42,520 bases of DNA from an uncultured Eubacteriales bacterium (GTDB lineage: Bacteria; Bacillota; Clostridia; Christensenellales; Borkfalkiaceae), in NCBI GenBank assembly GCA_902465495.1, contig CABQND010000008.1, positions 1-42,520 on the forward strand, given 5' to 3'. Both the position numbers and the translations under genes were made by a program. The notes beneath the pieces are model-generated. The model had not been told where the DNA came from and did no database searches. It saw nothing but the letters and a program-made list of their open reading frames with translations. Positions 34,839 through 39,906 of this stretch are shown in pieces. Position 1 is the first letter of the stretch. The number at the start of each line of letters is the position of its first letter.

Positions 34839-34872
34839 AAAACTGCGGCTCGCGGTTTCCCGTAAGCCGCAG
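34839..34872 (-). terminator. Attenuator hairpin between regulatory and structural genes
   Basis: CTGCGGCT (34843-34850) pairs with AGCCGCAG (34865-34872), with an inner CGG/CCG pair closing a tetraloop that reads GAAA on the minus strand. TTTT and, shortly after, another T-run follow on the minus strand. It lies 22 bases before the first structural gene and would partly stop transcription coming from the early genes. Confidence 0.75.
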
Positions 34873-34902
34873 AAACGAATCTCGTTTTTTACCATGCCGC
34901 CG

Positions 34903-35274
34903 TCATTCCGCGAGCAGCATCTGAAGCATAGACCTGTCCGACGTGCGCGAAGGCTTGACTGGGCATTCATACACCTTGCCGTCCTCGTCCACCGTGCGGA
35001 CAAAGTAACGATTGCCGCGGATGACCTGTTTAGTCTTGTCGTCCGTGATCTCGAACGGCTCGATGACAAGTTCCGCCCTGTCCGCGTCGCCGAATACGAT
35101 ATCCAGAACGGCGTAACCGCCCATGTCGGTGTCCTTGTTGGGCGGGGCGAGGTCGATCTTTACTTCCCTGCCGCGCACGACGCCTTTGATGTAGTAGTGG
35201 TTATACATTTTGCCGTTATATTCAAACGGTTCCTTCTGCACATACAGCTGCCTTTCGTTGTTCTTGTTTTCCAT
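34903..35274 (-). CDS. Beta-rich small protein, candidate single-stranded-DNA-binding protein
   Basis: A 123-residue soluble protein with alternating beta segments (LYVQKEPFEYNGKMYNHYYI, AVLDIVFGDADRAELVIEPFEI, NRYFVRTVDEDGKVYECPVKP) and a Ser/Arg-rich tail RTSDRSMLQMLLAE. Size, beta content, absence of membrane segments and position just before the structural block are what one expects of an inovirus pV-like protein, which coats the phage single strand before export. No sequence motif proves this, so it stays a candidate. The start is ATG 35274; GGAGGATT lies rather far upstream (11 bases). Confidence 0.6.
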   Translation of the reverse strand: MENKNNERQLYVQKEPFEYNGKMYNHYYIKGVVRGREVKIDLAPPNKDTDMGGYAVLDIVFGDADRAELVIEPFEITDDKTKQVIRGNRYFVRTVDEDGKVYECPVKPSRTSDRSMLQMLLAE

Positions 35275-35301
35275 TTTTCTTTGAATCCTCCGTAATTTTT
35301 A

Positions 35302-35565
35302 TTATTTCTTGCCTCTTGCCTGCGAGATCTCGCGGGCTTCTTTTTTGGACTTGCCTTCATCGAGCGCCTTCTTGTATTTGTACAGTCCGGCGTGATCGCT
35401 TTGCGCTTGCAGATACCCCGACCGGATACCCGCTTCAAAATCCGTCAGTTCCTTGCCCTCTTTCGGACCGTAGGTATGCACTTTTGCCTTACGGTCTGCC
35501 GCATACCCTTTCGCCCTTTTGGAAGGCACCGACCAGCGGCGCTTGTTATACTTGCTGTTTGCCAC
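35302..35565 (-). CDS. Small strongly basic protein
   Basis: An 87-residue protein with about 25 Lys/Arg residues: the first 30 residues (SKYNKRRWSVPSKRAKGYAA) and the end (EGKSKKEAREISQARGKK) are highly basic, with a short acidic/helical middle (KELTDFEAGIRSGYLQAQSD). It starts at GTG 35565 behind AGGAGGCTTATATA. Nucleic-acid binding is likely from the charge alone. It precedes the candidate single-strand-binding gene by 27 bases and is probably co-transcribed. I do not recognise a family; the repeated sequences just upstream may control it. Confidence 0.6.
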   Translation of the reverse strand: MANSKYNKRRWSVPSKRAKGYAADRKAKVHTYGPKEGKELTDFEAGIRSGYLQAQSDHAGLYKYKKALDEGKSKKEAREISQARGKK

Positions 35566-35809
35566 TATATAAGCCTCCTGCTTTCATAAAAATTTGCCCG
35601 TATCGCCGTTAGCGCAGCGTTTTCTGCCCGTGTTGCCGTTAGCGAAGCGATATGAAAAATATTAAGTTGTAGATATGGTAACGGGCGCTTTCTCTTTCGG
35701 ACATTCCGTCCCGTGCGATCCTTTTACGGTGAGCGGCCGCTCTTACACTTCGAAGTACCGCACGAGTTCCTCGCCTTTATTCCTTTTGCGCCCGATTACG
35801 CCCGTTGGC
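35566..35809. promoter_or_regulatory. Non-coding gap with a direct repeat and a GC palindrome
   Basis: Two 25-base copies (35595-35619 and 35625-35649, 22 of 25 identical, period 30) contain CCGTTAGCG. Further on, GAGCGGCCGCTC (35731-35742) is a perfect 12-bp palindrome. No convincing gene is present. It may hold a promoter or protein-binding sites for the basic-protein gene. Confidence 0.45.
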
Positions 35810-36055
35810 TCAATCGACGTATTCTCTGATATACGTCCCTACCGGAATGCGCTGCCCGTCCACGTCTTTGCGTTTACGGAACCTGCGCTCGTAATTCGCG
35901 TCGCGCTGCTTCGTGCGCCGGTAATACCCGTCTACGCTGAACAGGAACGTACCCATTTCCTCGTCGTCGCAGAGACCGATCTCCTGAAACACGATGTAGT
36001 GCCGCGTGCGGTATGCGTTCGTTAAGCCCGCATACAGATCCGATTTCGTTGCCAT
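35810..36055 (-). CDS. Small uncharacterised protein of the phage-like element
   Basis: An 81-residue protein that begins MATKSDLYAGLTNAYRTRHYIVFQEI and has a basic centre, YRRTKQRDANYERRFRKRK. ATG 36055 follows AAGGGAGGTGAGACT, a near-ideal ribosome site; an upstream in-frame ATG at 36091 would overlap the previous gene. It is soluble, with no membrane segment. The basic centre suggests nucleic-acid binding. No family recognised. Confidence 0.65.
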   Translation of the reverse strand: MATKSDLYAGLTNAYRTRHYIVFQEIGLCDDEEMGTFLFSVDGYYRRTKQRDANYERRFRKRKDVDGQRIPVGTYIREYVD

Positions 36056-36059
36056 AGTC

Positions 36060-36374
36060 TCACCTCCCTTGATTTTTATTCGCAAACGCATTTACGAAAA
36101 ATGCGTACAGCTGCCTGTTCAGATACCGGATATACCCCTCACTGTAGCCCCACTTCTCCGCGGCGGACGCCTGCGTGTTGTTCTCCACATACAGCGTAAC
36201 GTATATGTCGTACAATCTCGGCGGCGCGTCGCGCACCGCGTTCCCGTATTTCTCCGCCAAAGCCACCGCCGCGTTCTTGGCAACGCAGGCTTTCGCACGA
36301 TCAAACATTGCCTTCCGCGAATAATAGTAGCGGACGTCCTGCAATTCCGCCCTGATCTCTTCCGTTGTCATCAT
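36060..36374 (-). CDS. Small helical DNA-binding protein (sigma-like HTH)
   Basis: A 104-residue all-helical protein. The C-terminal part, PPRLYDIYVTLYVENNTQASAAEKWGYSEGYIRYLNRQLYAFF, has the spacing of a sigma region 4 or ArpU-like helix-turn-helix, where ASAAEKWG and SEGYIRYL would be the two helices. The N-terminal part (ELQDVRYYYSRKAMFDRAKA) is a helical hairpin. It overlaps the preceding regulator by 4 bases (ATGA-type coupling), so the two are made together. Such proteins often control late transcription in phages; that role is inferred here. Confidence 0.65.
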   Translation of the reverse strand: MMTTEEIRAELQDVRYYYSRKAMFDRAKACVAKNAAVALAEKYGNAVRDAPPRLYDIYVTLYVENNTQASAAEKWGYSEGYIRYLNRQLYAFFVNAFANKNQGR

Positions 36375-36700
36375 GTTGCCTCCCGTCCTTTCCCGAACAT
36401 TTTCAGAATCTCTTCCATAGTCTTTTTATCCTCTCCCGTAAGCCCCGAAGACAGCCGCGTCAAAAGCTCCGACTGCTTGTCCGTTAGGCTTTTACGGTTT
36501 ACGTAATACCCGTCCATCATCCGTATCCCGCCTTTATGCCCCTGCGACGTGTAGATCGGGTATTCTCTCGACAGGTGCAGCAGATCGTTGTAGATCGTCC
36601 GCACGCTTACGCCGAACTCGAACGCCAGATTGTCGCACGTTTCATACCGCCGCACGCTTAGCGCTTCCAATATCCTGCGCCGACGCTCGTCTGCTGCCAC
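36371..36700 (-). CDS. DeoR/WYL-type helix-turn-helix regulator of the element
   Basis: A 109-residue protein. Residues 5-65 form a winged helix (RRRILEALSVRRYETCDNLAFEFGVSVRTIYNDLLHLSREYPIYTSQGHKGGIRMMDGYY), as at the N-terminus of DeoR and WYL regulators but with no effector domain. The rest is a short helical tail (SLTDKQSELLTRLSSGLTGEDKKTMEEILKMF). It starts at GTG 36700 behind GAAAGGAGGTGAGAGACGG. It is the first gene of the long minus-strand operon, and a palindromic operator sits just upstream, which suggests it represses its own operon. Confidence 0.8.
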   Translation of the reverse strand: MAADERRRRILEALSVRRYETCDNLAFEFGVSVRTIYNDLLHLSREYPIYTSQGHKGGIRMMDGYYVNRKSLTDKQSELLTRLSSGLTGEDKKTMEEILKMFGKGREAT

Positions 36701-36735
36701 CCGTCTCTCACCTCCTTTCGTTGTTTTCTGAGCGT

Positions 36736-36786
36736 ATTCTAACTGCCAAACCTGCAGGTTTTCTTCAGGTTTGAAAAAATTTTTTC
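36736..36786 (-). promoter_or_regulatory. Operator and putative promoter of the phage-like operon
   Basis: AAACCTGCAGGTTT (36748-36761) is a perfect 14-bp palindrome; a third half-site CAGGTTTG lies at 36766-36773. A minus-strand TAGAAT (36736-36741) could be the -10 box, but no good -35 is present, so activation or a phage-specific sigma is possible. An A/T palindrome GAAAAAATTTTTTC follows (36773-36786) and would bend DNA. Confidence 0.6.
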
Positions 36787-36828
36787 GACTTTTTCAAAAA
36801 TTTTTTGATTGCTCGGAGAACGAAAAAA

Positions 36829-36873
36829 GCCCCGACAGACAAGACCACATTAAAGTGATCTGCCTGTCGGGGC
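36829..36873 (-). terminator. Terminator of the LexA/zinc-ribbon operon
   Basis: GCCCCGACAG (36829-36838) pairs with CTGTCGGGGC (36864-36873) over 10 perfect bp, with a further inner hairpin, and a run of six T follows on the minus strand. It separates the host-type genes from the phage-like operon. Confidence 0.88.
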
Positions 36874-36985
36874 CTCTCGCGTATGTCCGGTTTAACCTTC
36901 CGACTTTATTCTAAGGATATGACCTGTGATAGGATTTACGCGCGGCGCTGTTTCAGCCGCGACCTAAAACGTCGTTATCCCGTAT

Positions 36986-37198
36986 TCAGTTGTCTATATC
37001 GTTTCCCGGCGGCACATAAAAATCGCACCGCTCGTGACGTCTGCCCACTATCCTGCCGACTTCTTCCATCCCGCATTGCGGACATTTAAGTTTCAGTACG
37101 CCGTCCTCATTGCGGAAGCCTATAAGCAATTTTCCGCAGCTGCGGCATATCCGCTTGGACGGCTTCGTTGCCCACTTCCCGATCATTTTTCGCATCAT
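36986..37198 (-). CDS. Small zinc-ribbon protein
   Basis: A 70-residue basic protein with two CxxC pairs, ICRSCGKLL and LKCPQCGMEE, about 20 residues apart, the pattern of a single zinc ribbon, and one more Cys near the end (RHERCDFYVPPG). It resembles in layout the small Com-type phage zinc-finger proteins, but that is only a likeness. It starts 6 bases after the LexA stop codon, so the two are co-transcribed from the LexA promoter, and the strong terminator lies about 110 bases after it. Confidence 0.7.
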   Translation of the reverse strand: MMRKMIGKWATKPSKRICRSCGKLLIGFRNEDGVLKLKCPQCGMEEVGRIVGRRHERCDFYVPPGNDIDN

Positions 37199-37204
37199 CT
37201 CCCG

Positions 37205-37801
37205 TCAATACATTTTGATACAGCTGACCAAGACGCCCTGTATCTCGCAGTTCTCCACAACGATATCCTGCATCTGCCTGTTCTCGGGATGAAGCACGAT
37301 TTTCCCGTTCCTGTGGAATAGCCGTTTCAGCGTTGCCTCTCCGTCCATAAGAGCGACTACGATCTGCCCGTCGTCCGCAGTATTCTGTTTTCGCACCACT
37401 ATGAGATCTCCCTCTCTGATCCCAGCATCTATCATGCTGTCGCCGTGCGTATGAAGCATGAACAACTCGCCCTTCCCGAATATGGCTTCCGGGAGCGCAT
37501 AACTCGCCTCGATGTTCTCTTCCGCAAAAGACGGCTGACCGCAGGCAATATCCCCCACCAAAGGGGTTATTTTATTTTTTCCCGCGTCCAAATGCTTCGG
37601 AAGCGCAATGCTCCCGAGCCTCGTCCGCCGAATCCTGCCCTGATTTTCAAGCGCAAGCACATACCGCTGCACAAGGTTCAAAGAACTCATCCCCAATGCG
37701 TGCATGATCCGGCGATAACTCGGCGATACCCCATCTTTCCGCTGCCGCTCACGGATATACTCTTCCATTCTGCGCAATGTTTCTTCATTCAGCGTTCTCA
37801 T
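37205..37801 (-). CDS. lexA: LexA-type SOS repressor
   Basis: A 198-residue LexA-family protein of normal length. Residues 1-65 are the winged-helix DNA-binding domain (SPSYRRIMHALGMSSLNLVQRYVLALENQGRIRR). The cleavage site is Cys87-Gly88 in DIACGQP, a variant of the usual Ala-Gly. The catalytic pair is S122 in GDSMIDAGI and K159 in EATLKRLF. It represses DNA-damage genes and cleaves itself when RecA is activated. Its own promoter carries a palindromic site. Sequence departs in the recognition helix from Bacillus LexA, so an element-borne LexA-like repressor is possible; location next to the phage-like element makes SOS control of that element plausible (inference). Confidence 0.85.
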   Translation of the reverse strand: MRTLNEETLRRMEEYIRERQRKDGVSPSYRRIMHALGMSSLNLVQRYVLALENQGRIRRTRLGSIALPKHLDAGKNKITPLVGDIACGQPSFAEENIEASYALPEAIFGKGELFMLHTHGDSMIDAGIREGDLIVVRKQNTADDGQIVVALMDGEATLKRLFHRNGKIVLHPENRQMQDIVVENCEIQGVLVSCIKMY

Positions 37802-37818
37802 AAACCAAATCCCTTTTA

Positions 37819-37879
37819 TTGAACTATGCGTTCAATTTAGATGCAGGCGTATTATATCATAATTCCTTCTCCGTTTCAA
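37819..37879 (-). promoter_or_regulatory. lexA promoter with operator
   Basis: On the minus strand TTGAAA (37874-37879), a 17-base spacer and perfect TATAAT (37851-37856) form a strong sigma-A promoter. Just downstream of the expected start, TTGAAC and GTTCAA form a perfect inverted repeat with a 5-base centre (37819-37835), very like an SOS box (GAAC...GTTC) and well placed to block transcription. Confidence 0.8.
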
Positions 37880-37884
37880 ATTTT

Positions 37885-37906
37885 CACTTCCGAATATTCG
37901 GAAGTG
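37885..37906. promoter_or_regulatory. 22-bp perfect palindrome upstream of the lexA promoter
   Basis: CACTTCCGAAT (37885-37895) is followed directly by its exact complement (37896-37906), ending 6 bases before the -35 box. No T-tract follows, and the WYL gene already has its own terminator, so a second operator is the best reading. Confidence 0.6.
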
Positions 37907-37920
37907 TACGATAAATCCAA

Positions 37921-37951
37921 TAAAAAATGCCCTTACCGAAGCAAGAGCATT
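37921..37951 (-). terminator. Terminator of the WYL regulator gene
   Basis: An 11-bp stem with two G-T wobbles (37926-37936 with 37941-37951) closes a TTCG tetraloop on the minus strand and runs into TTTTTTA. It begins 9 bases after the stop codon. Confidence 0.88.
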
Positions 37952-37959
37952 CCTGCGGC

Positions 37960-38940
37960 TCAATAAGCCTCTTTGATTTTAGAAACAAAGGCATTAAATT
38001 CATCGACCGTTTTCTGCGGCGACTTGATTTTTACTTTCCCCTGCGTTCCGACAACCCATGCAAAGAATGTCTTAGAAGTCTGAACGACAACATTTACCGA
38101 AAAGACATCTTCGGCGATTCTCTTAATGCGGATATCGTCCCCGAATCGGTCGAACATATCCGATAAGATATTTGCGGTAAACTGCAGCGTAACGCTCTGA
38201 CTGTCCCCGCCGAACATCGAAAATACCTGCTTTCGGTATTCTTCCGTATTGAATAAATCATATTCCGAATGAGCTTCGCGTTCGGTTTGTTCCACCTCAA
38301 CCTTGTCCATCTTATCAAGCCGATATGTAACGATATCCTTATGCCCGTTGGAAAAGCCGAGCAGATAATAATTGTCCTTGTCCCAAACCATAAACGCCGG
38401 ATTGACGACATAACGGCTGCCGCCTTTGCGATAGACTTTCCGATGTTTTTCATCGTAATCGAAATACTGAAACGAAACTTGCTTATTCTCGTTTATGGCG
38501 CGGTCTATCGCGTCCACGTTATATATAAACGAACTGTTCCCTTTCCTTCCACTCTCCAATGAAACGATATGCTTTGAGATGTTTTCCGCCTGATAGGAGC
38601 ATAATATCCCCGACAATCTTTCGATAAGCGTTTTCTTTTGCGAAACGGACAACTTTGATGCATTGACGGCATCGGCGAGCATTACGACTTCCGCCGTATC
38701 GAGCGAACGGTTCACGACATAGTAATAATGAAACTTCTTTTTATACGAAAGGACTTCGTATCCGTAGGCGCACAAAGTCTTTATGTCCTCTACGACCGTT
38801 TTGCGGGAAACCTCTATGCCGCGGTCGGCAAGACAAGCTATGATTTCGTCTGTATTCATCGCATGGTCTTCGTCTGTGTTTTTACACAGAATATCCCACA
38901 AGACAAGCAACTTGATTTTATTACCATTTTCGTTTGCCAA
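37960..38940 (-). CDS. WYL-domain transcriptional regulator
   Basis: A 326-residue regulator: an N-terminal winged helix (KIKLLVLWDILCKNTDEDHAMNTDEIIACLADRGIEVSRKTVVEDIKTLCAYGYEV), a WYL domain (about 135-225, with VSFQYFDYDEKHRKVYRKGG, RYVVNPAFMVWDKDNYYLLGFSNGHKDIVTYRLDKMDKVEV; the WYL triad reads YYL), and a C-terminal WCX-type domain (VTLQFTANILSDMFDRFGDD to the end). Such proteins bind DNA and sense nucleic-acid or small ligands; several control defence or DNA-damage genes. It stands as a single gene between two terminators, next to lexA. It has no signal or membrane segment. Confidence 0.9.
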   Translation of the reverse strand: MANENGNKIKLLVLWDILCKNTDEDHAMNTDEIIACLADRGIEVSRKTVVEDIKTLCAYGYEVLSYKKKFHYYYVVNRSLDTAEVVMLADAVNASKLSVSQKKTLIERLSGILCSYQAENISKHIVSLESGRKGNSSFIYNVDAIDRAINENKQVSFQYFDYDEKHRKVYRKGGSRYVVNPAFMVWDKDNYYLLGFSNGHKDIVTYRLDKMDKVEVEQTEREAHSEYDLFNTEEYRKQVFSMFGGDSQSVTLQFTANILSDMFDRFGDDIRIKRIAEDVFSVNVVVQTSKTFFAWVVGTQGKVKIKSPQKTVDEFNAFVSKIKEAY

Positions 38941-38969
38941 TTCGTTTTCCTCCTTCCTCGTTTTTATAG

Positions 38970-39005
38970 AAAAGAGCCGTCTATTTTGAGAAGGACGGCT
39001 CTTTT
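38970..39005. terminator. Bidirectional terminator hairpin
   Basis: AAAAGAGCCGTC (38970-38981) pairs with its exact complement (38994-39005), giving a 12-bp stem with T-rich 3' sides on both strands. It starts 3 bases after the stop of the membrane-anchored protein gene and ends that minus-strand unit. Confidence 0.88.
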
Positions 39006-39008
39006 TTG

Positions 39009-39893
39009 TTAAAACACCAGTGCGTTTATTTGTTTCCCTTCGTTTTCAAACGAAACGAATGCGAAACTGCCCGAGCCGCCCGTTGCTTTCAGCGCATAGA
39101 CAAAACCGGGATTTTGCTCCGTACCGATGAGGGCGTTTGCGGCGGTTGTTCCGATTTCCGCGTTCAGCTCTTCCGCGCTGCCAATTTTTAAGACGACGTC
39201 CAGCGTATGGAAGAAATCCGAGGTATCGTCACCCGAAAGGTTGTTGAGCGTAAGATACTTAGGAGTAACGGTATAGGCAAGCCCCTCTCCTTTTTCAATG
39301 CGGACGACGGAAGTCACATACAACGCGTCCGGCACGAATCCTTTGAGCAGATTGAAAGGAAAACCTTTCATATCGTTCTTGAACGGAGTAAGATCCAGTT
39401 TCACCGTCACGTTCAGGTCGGCGTTGCCCGTTTCTGCGTCGATTTCGGTAAAGGCAATTTGCAAAACGCATACGGAAATTTCTTTATCCGCTATCGTCAG
39501 CACTCCGCCCGTCTGCTGATGAAATACGATTTCGGCAAGAGCACCCGCCTGCTGTTCGGAGAGGAAAACAGGCTTTGCCGTAACGCCCGACAATGCAAGC
39601 GCCGTAAAATCGACCGTATAGCCCTCGTAGCCTTTGCCTTCTTCATAAAGCACAACGTCGCCCAGCTGACTATCCATCTGCGATTTCAGATCGGCAAGAT
39701 CTTCGCTTCGATACGCCGCAGGGAAAGATTCCTGCTCGTTTACAGGTTGACTTAATGTTTTCAACTGTCCTACGGTGCGGAACAAGTCTACGCCTAAATT
39801 CACCCGCGCGACGATATACACGCTGATCAGCGCCACGGCTAAAATTCCGATAATTACGATAAGACTGATAATCAGTTTCTTGATTGCGCTCAT
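39009..39893 (-). CDS. Membrane-anchored extracellular protein of unknown function
   Basis: A 294-residue protein. One N-terminal span (about 5-27, KKLIISLIVIIGILAVALISVYIV) follows a short basic start, so the rest lies outside the membrane. The outer part has mixed alpha/beta character (DFTALALSGVTAKPVFLSEQQAGALAEIVF, VTVKLDLTPFKNDMKGFPFN, VTSVVRIEKGEGLAYTVTPKYLTLNNLSG) and ends FVSFENEGKQINALVF. ATG 39893 was chosen behind GGGAGAAAA; the open frame upstream overlaps the surface protein gene. It follows that gene by 13 bases, so the two are co-transcribed and may act together at the cell surface. No family recognised. Confidence 0.75.
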   Translation of the reverse strand: MSAIKKLIISLIVIIGILAVALISVYIVARVNLGVDLFRTVGQLKTLSQPVNEQESFPAAYRSEDLADLKSQMDSQLGDVVLYEEGKGYEGYTVDFTALALSGVTAKPVFLSEQQAGALAEIVFHQQTGGVLTIADKEISVCVLQIAFTEIDAETGNADLNVTVKLDLTPFKNDMKGFPFNLLKGFVPDALYVTSVVRIEKGEGLAYTVTPKYLTLNNLSGDDTSDFFHTLDVVLKIGSAEELNAEIGTTAANALIGTEQNPGFVYALKATGGSGSFAFVSFENEGKQINALVF

Positions 39894-39906
39894 TTTTTCT
39901 CCCGTT

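Noticed and set aside
33072..34865. A 597-codon plus-strand open frame opposite two of the Ig-like genes
   Set aside because: The minus-strand genes have ribosome sites, membrane anchors and paralogy; the plus frame has no ribosome site or family resemblance and is explained by codon bias in GC-richer DNA.
35595..35649. Two repeats with a 30-base period resembling a CRISPR unit
   Set aside because: Only two copies, spacer of 5 bases, no cas gene anywhere in the window.
35740..35835. A short alternative-frame extension (ending GRKRNKGEELVRYFEV) after the 81-residue gene
   Set aside because: No start codon and no slippery sequence; a frameshifted tail cannot be supported from one sequence.
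24000..37900. Direct repeats or a dif-like XerCD site marking integration ends
   Set aside because: I looked for a 28-bp dif-type sequence and for matching direct repeats at both flanks and found none convincing by eye.
37205..38940. LexA and WYL genes as part of the phage-like operon
   Set aside because: They have their own promoter and terminators, and a strong terminator at 36829-36873 separates them from the element, although regulatory contact remains possible.
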